Below, in pieces: positions 25,018 to 34,360 of a stretch of DNA of 64,000 nucleotides. The stretch's first letter is position 1. Each line of letters begins with the position of its first letter. The stretch is from contig NZ_SOQZ01000004.1 in NCBI RefSeq assembly GCF_004366715.1, forward strand, positions 1-64,000, written 5' to 3'. This DNA is from Meridianimaribacter flavus (lineage in GTDB: Bacteria; Bacteroidota; Bacteroidia; Flavobacteriales; Flavobacteriaceae). The position numbers and the translations under genes are program-made. The notes beneath the pieces were generated by a model, which saw only the letters and a list, made by a program, of their open reading frames with translations, had not been told where the DNA came from and did not search any database.

Positions 25018-26352
25018 TTAATTTTCAGGATTAGATTTAGGCACTCTGAACAATAAAATTATTCCAAATAAGAAAAACAGAAATAGAAATACAATAGCAT
25101 TTCGCATTGTACTTATGTGGTCAACAATAGCAAAAATAGCCATACCGATAACGATTCCTATTTTTTCAGCTACATCATAAAAACTAAAATATGAGGTTGA
25201 ATCTTCAGTTTCTGGTAAATATTTTGAATACGTAGAACGTGCCAAAGCTTGTATTCCTCCCATTACTAAGCCTACAAATGCAGCAGTAACATAAAAGTGT
25301 ATTGGCAATGTTACAAAGTAAGCACATACACATAAGAGCATCCATATAGCATTAATTACAATTAGCGTGTATTTGTTTCCAAAACGCTTTGATGCTCTCG
25401 AAGTCAATACAGCTCCTAATACAGCTACTAATTGAATTACTAGTATGCTCACTATTAATCCTGTTCTTTTTTCATTATCATCAGCCCAAAGAATTTCTTT
25501 TTCACCAAAGTATACAGCCATTAACATAATGGTTTGTACAGCCATACTAAACACAAAAAACGCATACAAATAACGTTTTAATCTTAGGTTTTGCTTAAGC
25601 TCTTTCCAAACCGATTTAAGCTCAGTAAATCCGTTAAAAATTACACTTTTGGTTACTTTATGACCTTTAGATGTTCCTTTTGGTAATACATAAAATGTGT
25701 ACTGACTAAATATAATCCACCATAACCCAACTGTTATAAATGAAATTCTCATAGCTTCTATTGAAGCTGTATTTCGAGACTCTTCGGTTGTACCAACATC
25801 AAATCCAAACCACTCAGGAAACATAACCATAAAAAGGTTAAGAATTAATAATAACACGCTACCTATGTAGCCCAAACTAAATCCTTTTGCACTTATGCTA
25901 TCCTGTTGGTCCTCGAACGCGATGTCTGGTAAATACGAATTATAAAACACCAAACTTCCCCAATATCCTATAAGTCCCATAAAATAGAACAGTAAACTAA
26001 CGTGAATTAAATCTTTACTAAACCAATACAAGCCTATACAACCTAAGCCACCAACATAACAGAAAAACTTCATGAACGTTTTTTTGTTTCCTACAAAATC
26101 GGCAATACCTGAAAGTATTGGTGATGAAAACGCAACCACAAGAAAGGTAAACGCTGTTACAATTTCAATTAAAACGGTTTGTTTAAATTCATATCCAAAT
26201 GCCGAAACCAGTTCGGTTTTTGTTGCAAATAAACTCCCATAAAACAATGGAAAAATAGAAGATGCTATAGTTAAAGTATATACTGAATTTGCCCAATCAT
26301 AAAATGCCCAAGCATTAAGAAGTTTTTTACTTCCCTTTTGAAGTTCTGCCAT
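25018..26352 (-). CDS. MFS transporter of the UMF1/Atg22-like family
   Basis: 444 residues with about 12 hydrophobic membrane segments. The N-terminus NAWAFYDWANSVYTLTIASSIFPLFYG is the hallmark of the UMF1 (Atg22-like) branch of the major facilitator superfamily; FADFVGNKK-type and FGNKYTLIV loops and ALARSTYSKYLPE further support it. The substrate is unknown; yeast Atg22 exports amino acids from the vacuole, but that cannot be transferred. It lies upstream of the two modular lipoproteins on the same strand and downstream of an M48 protease terminator, so it probably has its own promoter. Confidence 0.9.
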   Translation of the reverse strand: MAELQKGSKKLLNAWAFYDWANSVYTLTIASSIFPLFYGSLFATKTELVSAFGYEFKQTVLIEIVTAFTFLVVAFSSPILSGIADFVGNKKTFMKFFCYVGGLGCIGLYWFSKDLIHVSLLFYFMGLIGYWGSLVFYNSYLPDIAFEDQQDSISAKGFSLGYIGSVLLLILNLFMVMFPEWFGFDVGTTEESRNTASIEAMRISFITVGLWWIIFSQYTFYVLPKGTSKGHKVTKSVIFNGFTELKSVWKELKQNLRLKRYLYAFFVFSMAVQTIMLMAVYFGEKEILWADDNEKRTGLIVSILVIQLVAVLGAVLTSRASKRFGNKYTLIVINAIWMLLCVCAYFVTLPIHFYVTAAFVGLVMGGIQALARSTYSKYLPETEDSTSYFSFYDVAEKIGIVIGMAIFAIVDHISTMRNAIVFLFLFFLFGIILLFRVPKSNPEN

Positions 26353-26365
26353 AGTTAGTTAAAAT

Positions 26366-26392
26366 AAAAAGCTGCCCTTTTTAGGACAGCTT
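26366..26392 (-). terminator. Terminator of the M48 peptidase gene
   Basis: A 9-bp stem with one G-T pair (aagctgccc / ggacagctt on the plus strand) and a 6-base loop; the A-run on the left gives the T-tract on the minus strand. It lies 36 bases beyond the peptidase stop. Confidence 0.8.
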
Positions 26393-26427
26393 CTAAAGTA
26401 ATCAAATATTTTTAGAATTTGGTGTTA

Positions 26428-27243
26428 TCATTTAAACGATGTTACACCAAACTTTTTTGCTTCAGCTTTTGCCTTTGCAGCATTCTTTGTAAGATTAGCA
26501 ATTCTTGTTTCGTTTGAAGGATGCGTACTTAAAAACTCAGGTGGTGCTTGTCCTCCACTTTGTGCTTGCATACGTTTCCAAAGTTCAGCACATTCATCAG
26601 GATTATAGCCTGCAATAGCCATAATCATTTGTCCAATCTCATCAGCTTGCGTTTCATGACTTCTACTAAAAGGCAACATTCCTAGTACATTTGAACCTAC
26701 TCCATAAGATTGGTTAAATATATTTCTGGTTTGCTCATCTTTTATAGCAAAATTACCTGCTACTGCAAGACCTTGTTGTATATATGCAGCACTCATACGT
26801 TGTTGTCCATGGTTTGCTAAAGCGTGTGATACCTCGTGTCCCATAATAGCTGCTACTCCTGTTTCACCATTTGCTATTGGTAAAATACCTGTGTAGAATA
26901 CAATTTTTCCTCCAGGCATACACCAAGCATTTACAGTTTCGTCATTAACTAGATTATATTCCCATTGGTAATCTTTTAAATACCCTTCATAGCCATTAGC
27001 ATTTAACCAACGCTCAGCAGCAACTGCAATACGTTGACCAACACGTTTAATCATTTCAGCATCAGCAGTTCCTGTAACTACTTTGTTTTCAGTTAAAAAT
27101 TGATCGTATTGCGAAAATGATGATGGAAACAATTGGTCGTTAGATACAAATGCCATTGTTTTTTTCCCTGTAAAAGGGTTTGTTGCACAAGATAAAAACA
27201 GTAATACTGTACCTAATGCAACGATGCTTTTTCTATAGTTCAT
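26428..27243 (-). CDS. M48-family metallopeptidase lipoprotein (LoiP/YcaL-like)
   Basis: 271 residues. The signal ends in the lipobox FLSC (Cys19). The zinc motif HEVSH lies in AIMGHEVSHALANHGQQR, and the third ligand Glu is in SRSHETQADEIGQMIM. C-terminal FLSTHPSNETRIANL is the usual closing motif of this family. By family knowledge such proteins (LoiP, BepA-like) degrade or repair outer-membrane proteins from the periplasmic side. Monocistronic with its own terminator. Confidence 0.94.
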   Translation of the reverse strand: MNYRKSIVALGTVLLFLSCATNPFTGKKTMAFVSNDQLFPSSFSQYDQFLTENKVVTGTADAEMIKRVGQRIAVAAERWLNANGYEGYLKDYQWEYNLVNDETVNAWCMPGGKIVFYTGILPIANGETGVAAIMGHEVSHALANHGQQRMSAAYIQQGLAVAGNFAIKDEQTRNIFNQSYGVGSNVLGMLPFSRSHETQADEIGQMIMAIAGYNPDECAELWKRMQAQSGGQAPPEFLSTHPSNETRIANLTKNAAKAKAEAKKFGVTSFK

Positions 27244-27348
27244 TATTGATGGTGTTAAATGTTATTAGTTATAAATTTACAAAAATCATTCCATACAATT
27301 ATGACACATAACATCATAAATTGTCACAATTAACTTACAGTTTAGTTC

Positions 27349-29754
27349 TTATTCTCCCACTAAGTGAAGCTCGGTAAAGTCTTTATCAACTATCATACTA
27401 TTGTCTCCATTCATCTTAACATTAGCTAATGGAATATCGACATTATCAATTTGGATACTAGAAACCTTAAATGGTAATCCATGGAATTTTACTAAAAACT
27501 GCTGATAGTTTGCTGTAAACTTACCTTCTTTATGTTGCTGAATAATAAGCTGATTTGGCTTTCCTGTTAACTTAAACGTTCTAAAACTATAACGTCCTTT
27601 TATGTAGTCATAACCATCATGTGCATCATCATAAAATAGAGAATCTTCTTTACCTTCTTTGTAATATACATCTAATACAACTTGGTCTATTTCTTTTTCG
27701 TCTACATACTGCTGAACAGGATATTTTGGGATAATTGCTCCTTCTTTTACAAAAATTGGCATACTATCAATATCAGCATCAACCCACATTTCCTTTCCTC
27801 CATTCACAATTTCATTTGTCCAGAAATTGAACCATTTTCCTCTAGGTACAAACATGCGTCTGCCTCTTGCATTTTGTTCTAAAATTGGACAAACCAATAT
27901 TTTTTCACCAAAAATAAACTCGTCATTTCTGTAATGCGTGTGAACGTCTTCTTGATCAAACAACATTAATGATTTTAACATTGGAATACCTTCTTCTACA
28001 TACTGCCAAAATGTAGTATATAAATATGGAAGTAATTGGTAGCGAAGTTCAATAAACTTTCTAACAATATCTGTTACGTCTTCATCAAAAGCCCATGGTT
28101 CTTGATCGCCATGATCACCAGAAGAATGTACTCTACAAAATGGGTGAAATACTCCTAACTGAATCCAACGAGTAAAAAGCTCACCTTGTGGCTGTTCTGC
28201 AAATCCACCTATATCGCTACCAGCAAATGAAAAACCAGACATTGCCATACGTTGTGCTTGTATGTTTGCTATCCATAAATGCTCCCATGTTGCAACGTTA
28301 TCACCTGTCCAAGTTGATGTATATCTTTGAGTTCCTGAATAGGCTGCTCTTGTAATTACAAATGGTCGTTTTGGATAAGAGTACTTTTTTAATCCTTGAT
28401 ATGTAGCTCTTGCCATTTGCATACCATAAATGTTATGCGCTTTTCTGTGGCTACAAGGGTTACCATCATAATCGTGTCTTACATCGTTAGGGAAAGTTTT
28501 ATTAGGAACTTCCATAACTGCAGGCTCGTTCATATCGTTCCAAACTCCTTTTACACCAATGTCTTCAACAAGCTCTTTGAATAAACCTGACCACCATTCT
28601 CTAACTTCAGGATTTGTAAAATCAGGGAAATAACATTCCCCAGGCCATACTTTACCTTTCATGTATGGTCCATCAGCACGTTTACAGAAGTAATCTTTAT
28701 CTAAAGCTTCTTTAAACACACTGTATTCCATATCTATTTTAATTCCTGGATCAATGATAACAACAGTTTTAAAACCATCGTCTGATAGTTCTTTAACCAT
28801 TCTCTTAGGATCAGGAAAATAGTCTTTATTCCAAGTAAAACATCTAAAACCATCCATATAATCAATATCTAAATAGATAGCATCACATGGTATTCTTAAC
28901 TCTCTAAATTTTTGGGTGATTTCTTTTACTTTACTTTCTGGATAATAGCTCCATTTACATTGGTGAAAACCTAATGCCCAAAGTGGTGGCAGTTGATGTG
29001 GTTTTCCTGTTAAATCTGTATAATTAGCAACTACATCGCTCATTTGAGGACCATAAATGAAATAGTAGTTCATTTCGCCTCCTTGAGCCCAAAAACTAGT
29101 GACGTTGCGTCTTTCATTAGCAAAGTCAAAAAATGACCTAAAGGTATTGTCAAAGAAAATTCCGTAGGCTTTTTTATTATGCAATGCTGTATAAAACGGT
29201 ATTGTTTTATAGATTGGGTCTGTATTTTTACCATAAGCGTAAGAATCGGTTACCCAGTTTTCAAAGCGTTTTCCTTTTAGGTTAAGCTTTGCAGGTTTAT
29301 CTCCAAGACCAAAGTAACTTTCACCATCATGAGAGGCTTTGCTCATTTTTACAATATTGCCTCCAAACTCATAGCTTTCTTCCCAATGAAACCCTAATTC
29401 GTCTTCGTTTATCAAACTTCCATCAATCGCATCAAACAATGACACTCTAAGGTCTAGTTTTGAAATTTCACAAATTAGTTTTGAAGTTGTGACTTTATAA
29501 ACTTCTTCTTGCTCTTCAATCTCAAGTTTATTATATCCTCTACTTGCATATTTGGTTATTGCATAAGAAAAATCGTTTTCAAAATTGCCTGTTGTTGTAA
29601 ACCTAAATCTCAACACACTATCTCTAACCACTGTTAATTCTAAAACAACATCATTATCGGTTTTAAAATACAAGGTATCAACATCTTTGCTATACGAAAC
29701 AATTTTTGAAGGAAATAAGTTTCCTTTATATTCTAATTCAGTATTTACAATCAT
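27349..29754 (-). CDS. Glycoside hydrolase family 31 (alpha-glucosidase-type)
   Basis: 801 residues with no export signal, so probably cytoplasmic. An N-terminal beta-sandwich (~1-230) is followed by the (beta/alpha)8 barrel, with the nucleophile Asp407 in GVWNDMNEP and the acid/base Asp485 in WTGDNVATW, then C-terminal beta domains (~600-801). GH31 enzymes mostly cleave alpha-glucosidic or alpha-xylosidic bonds. Its neighbour, 95 bases upstream on the same strand, is the glycogen branching enzyme, which suggests use of alpha-glucan or maltooligosaccharides. Exact specificity cannot be fixed from sequence. Confidence 0.93.
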   Translation of the reverse strand: MIVNTELEYKGNLFPSKIVSYSKDVDTLYFKTDNDVVLELTVVRDSVLRFRFTTTGNFENDFSYAITKYASRGYNKLEIEEQEEVYKVTTSKLICEISKLDLRVSLFDAIDGSLINEDELGFHWEESYEFGGNIVKMSKASHDGESYFGLGDKPAKLNLKGKRFENWVTDSYAYGKNTDPIYKTIPFYTALHNKKAYGIFFDNTFRSFFDFANERRNVTSFWAQGGEMNYYFIYGPQMSDVVANYTDLTGKPHQLPPLWALGFHQCKWSYYPESKVKEITQKFRELRIPCDAIYLDIDYMDGFRCFTWNKDYFPDPKRMVKELSDDGFKTVVIIDPGIKIDMEYSVFKEALDKDYFCKRADGPYMKGKVWPGECYFPDFTNPEVREWWSGLFKELVEDIGVKGVWNDMNEPAVMEVPNKTFPNDVRHDYDGNPCSHRKAHNIYGMQMARATYQGLKKYSYPKRPFVITRAAYSGTQRYTSTWTGDNVATWEHLWIANIQAQRMAMSGFSFAGSDIGGFAEQPQGELFTRWIQLGVFHPFCRVHSSGDHGDQEPWAFDEDVTDIVRKFIELRYQLLPYLYTTFWQYVEEGIPMLKSLMLFDQEDVHTHYRNDEFIFGEKILVCPILEQNARGRRMFVPRGKWFNFWTNEIVNGGKEMWVDADIDSMPIFVKEGAIIPKYPVQQYVDEKEIDQVVLDVYYKEGKEDSLFYDDAHDGYDYIKGRYSFRTFKLTGKPNQLIIQQHKEGKFTANYQQFLVKFHGLPFKVSSIQIDNVDIPLANVKMNGDNSMIVDKDFTELHLVGE

Positions 29755-29849
29755 AAGTCAAGGTTAATATACATAACAAAAAAACGTATAAGTTACCACA
29801 TATAAAACATTAGTTTATAAGAATTATTAACTATAACGTTTTCGAAAAT

Positions 29850-31763
29850 TTATTTTGAATATTTAAACGCTACCATACCTAAAGGTGGAATAGTAATCTC
29901 TACAGAATGCTTTCTATACTGCCAATCTTTTTTCTCTGACTTAAGCGTTTTGTTTTGATATTCACCTGTACCATTGTATGACTTTAAATCACTATTAAAG
30001 ATTTCTTTAAGTGTTCCTTGTTTGGGTAATCCTATCCTATAGTCTTCCCTAGGAATTGGCGTCATATTACACACCACAATAATGTTATCTTTTACTAGCT
30101 TACCTTTTCTTAGATAGACGAGTACAGAGTTTTCAGAATCGTTATAATCTATCCATTCAAAACCGTCGTTTGAAAATTGCTTTTGATGTAAAGCAGGTTC
30201 ACCTTTGTACAGTGTATTCAAATCTTTTATAAGTGTTTGAACACCTTTATGAACATCATACTGTAATAAATGCCAATCTAAACTTTGTTGAAAATTCCAT
30301 TCTTCGCTTTGCCCAAATTCGGCTCCTTGAAACAGCAAGTTTGCTCCAGGATGTGTAAACATGTAACTATACAGCAATCGTAAATTTGCAAAGCGTTGCC
30401 ATTCGTCACCTGGCATTCTACCTAGTAAAGAACGTTTACCATACACAACTTCGTCATGTGATAAAGGCAGCATAAAATTCTCTGAAAATGCATAGGTCAT
30501 TGAAAACGTTAAATCATTTTGATGATGCTTTCTATAAATAGGTTCTTTTGCAAAATATTGAAGTGTATCGTGCATCCAACCCATCATCCATTTCATACCA
30601 AATCCTAAACCTCCTAAAAAAGTTGGTTTTGATACCATTGGATATGCTGTAGATTCTTCAGCAATGGTTTGTACATCAGGAAACAAACTATAAACGGCTT
30701 CATTCATTTCTTTCATAAAATCAATAGCCTCAAGGTTTTCTCTACCTCCAAACTTATTTGGTTCCCACTCTCCTTCTTCTCTTGAATAGTCTAAAAACAA
30801 CATAGATGCCACAGCATCAACCCTTAAACCATCTGCATGATAATGATCTAACCAAAAAATAGCGTTACTAATTAGAAATGATTTTACTTCATTTCGACCA
30901 TAGTTAAAAATTAGGCTTTTCCAATCAGGATGATAGCCTTTTCGCTTATCAGGATGTTCGTACAAATGTGAGCCATCAAAAAAACCGAGTCCGTGAGCAT
31001 CTTCTGGGAAATGTGATGGTACCCAATCTAGAATAATTCCTATGTCATTTTGATGAAGTTTATCTACCAGAAGTTTAAACTCTTCAGGATACCCAAAACG
31101 CGATGTTGGTGCAAAATATCCTGTAATTTGATAACCCCAACTTGGGTCATAAGGATATTCCATTACTGGCATCAACTCTACATGTGTAAAGTTCATGTCC
31201 TTTACATAGCTTACCAACTCGTCAGCTAATTCTCGATAAGACAAAAACCGATTGTGTTCTAGCTTTCGTTTCCAAGACCCTAAGTGCACCTCGTATACTG
31301 AAAATGGAGCGTCCAAAGCATTATTAGCTTTACGCTTTTTCATCCATTTGGCATCATCCCAAGTATAATTTTCATCATCCCAAACTATTGAAGCTGTTTT
31401 TGGAGGATGTTCGCATCGTCTTGCGTAAGGGTCAGCTTTTTCAGTTATTATATCAGCATTATTACTATGTATTTTATACTTATACACACTACCTTTCCCA
31501 ACATTGGGTATAAAGCCTTCCCATATTCCGCTAGAATCCCAACGTACATTAAGTTGGTGTTGTTCATCTTCCCAAAAGTTAAAATCACCTATAACCGAAA
31601 CAGCCTTAGCGCTTGGAGCCCAAACAGCAAAATACGTCCCTTTTACTCCATTTAAAGTAGTAATGTGAGATCCAAACTTTTCATAAAGTCTGTAATGCTT
31701 TCCTGCTTTGAAAAGACCAATATCAAATTCTGTAAACAAACTATAGGCTACTACCTTTTCCAT
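29850..31763 (-). CDS. glgB: 1,4-alpha-glucan branching enzyme
   Basis: 637 residues. A CBM48-type N-terminal module (~30-130, YFAVWAPSAKAVSVIGDFNFW) precedes the GH13 barrel: EVHLGSW, MEYPYDPSWGYQ, DWVPSHFP, DGLRVDAVASML with nucleophile Asp316, IAEEST with acid Glu369, and LSHDEVVYGK with the third carboxylate. It introduces alpha-1,6 branches into glycogen. No glgA or glgC is in the window; the GH31 gene downstream is the only linked alpha-glucan enzyme. Identification is firm. Confidence 0.97.
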   Translation of the reverse strand: MEKVVAYSLFTEFDIGLFKAGKHYRLYEKFGSHITTLNGVKGTYFAVWAPSAKAVSVIGDFNFWEDEQHQLNVRWDSSGIWEGFIPNVGKGSVYKYKIHSNNADIITEKADPYARRCEHPPKTASIVWDDENYTWDDAKWMKKRKANNALDAPFSVYEVHLGSWKRKLEHNRFLSYRELADELVSYVKDMNFTHVELMPVMEYPYDPSWGYQITGYFAPTSRFGYPEEFKLLVDKLHQNDIGIILDWVPSHFPEDAHGLGFFDGSHLYEHPDKRKGYHPDWKSLIFNYGRNEVKSFLISNAIFWLDHYHADGLRVDAVASMLFLDYSREEGEWEPNKFGGRENLEAIDFMKEMNEAVYSLFPDVQTIAEESTAYPMVSKPTFLGGLGFGMKWMMGWMHDTLQYFAKEPIYRKHHQNDLTFSMTYAFSENFMLPLSHDEVVYGKRSLLGRMPGDEWQRFANLRLLYSYMFTHPGANLLFQGAEFGQSEEWNFQQSLDWHLLQYDVHKGVQTLIKDLNTLYKGEPALHQKQFSNDGFEWIDYNDSENSVLVYLRKGKLVKDNIIVVCNMTPIPREDYRIGLPKQGTLKEIFNSDLKSYNGTGEYQNKTLKSEKKDWQYRKHSVEITIPPLGMVAFKYSK

Positions 31764-31887
31764 ATTGAGAATTAAACACTAAATGTACATAATTAAATAC
31801 ACTGTAAAAGTATTATTTCTTTTAAATAAATGTAATTTTAAGCTAATGGTTTCGACCAAAACCATAAAAAATTGAAAATTTAGAATT

Positions 31888-32376
31888 ATGAAAAAGCTCT
31901 TTTTATTATTTGTTGTAGGAATGTTATTTAGCTGCAATACTGTAGCGCAAAAAACAAAAACTACAAAAAAAGACGTTTACAAAGTGAACAAAACTGATGA
32001 AGAATGGAAACGCGTTTTAACTGATGAACAATTTTATGTATTAAGAGAAAAAGGCACTGAAAGACCTCACACAGGCAAGTACAATTTACACTTTGAAAAA
32101 GGGACTTATGCTTGTGCTGCTTGTGATGCTCAATTATTTGAAAGTGGAGATAAGTTTATGTCAGATTGTGGTTGGCCCAGTTTTGACAATGCCATTGAAG
32201 GTACTATAAAATATAAAGAAGATCGCTCTTTAGGAATGGTTCGCACCGAAATACTTTGTGCCAATTGTGGAGGACATTTAGGACACATTTTTAATGATGG
32301 ACCTACTGCAACAGGAAAGCGTTTTTGTGTAAACTCTGCGAGTTTAAACTTTGACGCTAAAGCTGAAAAAAATTAG
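31888..32376 (+). CDS. msrB: Peptide-methionine (R)-S-oxide reductase, lipoprotein form
   Basis: 162 residues. The N-terminus is a lipoprotein signal (lipobox MLFSC, Cys16), so this MsrB is predicted to be exported and membrane-anchored rather than cytoplasmic. The catalytic domain has two zinc CxxC pairs (YACAACD, LCANCGG), CGWPSFDNAI, and the resolving/catalytic segment RFCVNSASLNF. It reduces R-methionine sulfoxide in oxidised envelope proteins. A short inverted repeat (atggttt / aaaccat, 31846-31865) lies just upstream without a T-tract. Confidence 0.94.
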   Translation: MKKLFLLFVVGMLFSCNTVAQKTKTTKKDVYKVNKTDEEWKRVLTDEQFYVLREKGTERPHTGKYNLHFEKGTYACAACDAQLFESGDKFMSDCGWPSFDNAIEGTIKYKEDRSLGMVRTEILCANCGGHLGHIFNDGPTATGKRFCVNSASLNFDAKAEKN

Positions 32377-32399
32377 CACCTAGTCATTGACATAAGTGT

Positions 32400-32407
32400 T
32401 ATCTTTA
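32400..32407 (+). promoter_or_regulatory. -7-like box immediately before the DinB gene
   Basis: TATCTTTA (consensus TAnnTTTG with one mismatch) ends 5 bases before the ATG at 32413. Transcription from it would give a leaderless or near-leaderless mRNA. Confidence 0.45.
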
Positions 32408-32412
32408 CACTT

Positions 32413-32943
32413 ATGGAAAACACAATAATTTCTGGCATAATCAAGCAGTTTGAATACTACAAAACTGCTGCTGACAAAACATTTGACCAGCTATCTTTTG
32501 ATGATATGAATTGGCAACCTAATGATACTTCAAATAGTATTTCTATAATTGTTAAACACATGGTAGGAAATATGTTGAGTAGGTGGACCAATTTTTTAAC
32601 AGAAGATGGTGAAAAAGATTGGAGGCATCGCGAACAAGAATTTGTGGCAACTTACACAACTAAAAACGATGTTTTGCAAGCATGGGAAAAGGGTTGGAAC
32701 TGTTTGTTTGACGCTATACAACCACTTAAAGATTCTGATTTAGAACGTATAGTTTACATTAGAAATGAAAAGCATACTGTAGCTGAGGCTATCTTTAGGC
32801 AATTAGGACATTACCCTTATCACATCGGTCAAATTGCTTATATAGGAAAATTGCTAAAAGAGAACCATTGGAAATCATTATCTATTCCCAAAGGACAATC
32901 TGAAGCATTTAACAAAGAAAAATTCAACAAGAACAGAAATTAA
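32413..32943 (+). CDS. DinB/DUF1572-family protein
   Basis: 176 residues, no export signal. Four-helix DinB-like pattern: an N-terminal helix, FDQLSFDDMNWQP, the metal-ligand helix IIVKHMVGNML, and a late YPYHIGQIAYIGK helix supplying further His ligands. Family members bind a divalent metal through three His and some act as thiol-dependent transferases; the substrate here is unknown. It ends by sharing a TTAA with the convergent NDH-2 gene, so the two genes overlap by 4 bases. Confidence 0.85.
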   Translation: MENTIISGIIKQFEYYKTAADKTFDQLSFDDMNWQPNDTSNSISIIVKHMVGNMLSRWTNFLTEDGEKDWRHREQEFVATYTTKNDVLQAWEKGWNCLFDAIQPLKDSDLERIVYIRNEKHTVAEAIFRQLGHYPYHIGQIAYIGKLLKENHWKSLSIPKGQSEAFNKEKFNKNRN

Positions 32944-34244
32944 CTTTTTTTCACTTCAGATTTTACAATGTGATGTTTTTTATAAGGCCTAATAATTAGT
33001 CGTGCTTCCCTATCAAAACGAATGTAATTATACACCCAGTTTATAAAAACAATTGCTCTGTTTCTAAATCCTATTAAAAAGAATAAGTGAACAAACATCC
33101 AAACAAACCATGCAAACACACCTTGAAATTTAAACGACTCTAAATCTACAACCGCTTTATTACGACCTACTGTTGCCATTGATCCTTTATCGTTATACTT
33201 AAAAGGTTTCATGGGTTTACAATCTATTAATCTCACCAAGTTATCTCCAAGTTGTTTTCCTTGTTGAATAGCAGGTTGAGCCATCATAGGATAACCTTGC
33301 GGAAAATCTTCGGTTTGCATACAAGCAATATCACCTACAGCAAAAATGCTATCAAACCCTTTTACTTGGTTAAATTCGTTTACCACTACTCTATTACCTC
33401 TTGTAATGTAATCTTGAGCATCTAATCCTTTTATGGTAGCACCTTTAACACCTGCAGCCCAAACAACAGTTGCAGTTTCAAAAGTAACATCGGTATTTGT
33501 AGTTACCGTTTTACCATCATATCCTGTAACTCTTAAATCTTTCCAAATGTTAACACCTAGTTCTTCAAGAAAATCTTCAGCTTTTTTAGAAGCCTTTTCA
33601 CTCATTTCTTTCAACACTCTGTCACCAGATTGCACAAGATTTATTTGTGCTAAACGCGTATCTAAATCAGGATAATCTTTAGGTAAAATGCCTTTCTTTA
33701 TTTCGGCTAAAGCACCAGCTAATTCTACTCCTGTTGGTCCTGCTCCTACAATTACAAAATTCATTAAAGCATTACGCTCATCAAGGTCTGATGTGAGTAA
33801 CGCATCTTCAAAATTCTCTAAAATTAAACTTCTAAGGTTAAGCGATTGTGGTATGCTTTTCATAGCCATACTATGCTTTTCAATCGATTGGTTACCAAAA
33901 TAATTGGTTTCAGAACCTGTTGCAATAACTAGATAATCGAACTTTAAATCTCCAATATCAGACTTAACTATTTTATTTTCGGCATCAATCTCCTTCACAT
34001 TTGCCATTCTAAAGAAAATATTAGGAAAATTCTTCAATATTTTTCGCAATGGATATGCTATAGAATCAGGTTCTAATCCACCTGTAGAGACTTGATATAG
34101 TAAAGGCTGAAACGTGTGATAATTGTGTTTATCCAATAAAACAACTTGTGCTTCTTTTTTTGATAATCTTCTGGCAAGAGAAATGCCTGCAAATCCACCA
34201 CCAATAATAACAATGCGTGGATAACTCACTCTAGGTATATTCAT
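32940..34244 (-). CDS. NAD(P)/FAD-dependent oxidoreductase, NDH-2 type
   Basis: 434 residues. The N-terminal FAD-binding motif RIVIIGGGFAGISLARRL, the NYHTFQPLLYQVSTG segment, the second nucleotide site VIVGAGPTGVELAGAL and FAVGDIA match type II NADH:quinone dehydrogenases. The C-terminal ~60 residues are hydrophobic and amphipathic (FAWFVWMFVHLFFLIGF), fitting a monotopic membrane anchor. It would pass electrons from NADH to menaquinone without pumping protons. Divergent from lpdA with about 115 bases between. Confidence 0.93.
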   Translation of the reverse strand: MNIPRVSYPRIVIIGGGFAGISLARRLSKKEAQVVLLDKHNYHTFQPLLYQVSTGGLEPDSIAYPLRKILKNFPNIFFRMANVKEIDAENKIVKSDIGDLKFDYLVIATGSETNYFGNQSIEKHSMAMKSIPQSLNLRSLILENFEDALLTSDLDERNALMNFVIVGAGPTGVELAGALAEIKKGILPKDYPDLDTRLAQINLVQSGDRVLKEMSEKASKKAEDFLEELGVNIWKDLRVTGYDGKTVTTNTDVTFETATVVWAAGVKGATIKGLDAQDYITRGNRVVVNEFNQVKGFDSIFAVGDIACMQTEDFPQGYPMMAQPAIQQGKQLGDNLVRLIDCKPMKPFKYNDKGSMATVGRNKAVVDLESFKFQGVFAWFVWMFVHLFFLIGFRNRAIVFINWVYNYIRFDREARLIIRPYKKHHIVKSEVKKS

Positions 34245-34360
34245 AAAGCTTAACTTTCAATACAAAGGTAGCAAAACATATAATTTTTTGTTAGCTAAAT
34301 TCATATTTCAATTTAGGTTTTGTAAATTCGTAGCTTCAAAATAAGACAAAACAAATTCTC

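Noticed and set aside
31846-31865. Inverted repeat atggttt / aaaccat upstream of msrB as an operator
   Set aside because: Single short repeat, common by chance in AT-rich DNA; noted only with msrB.
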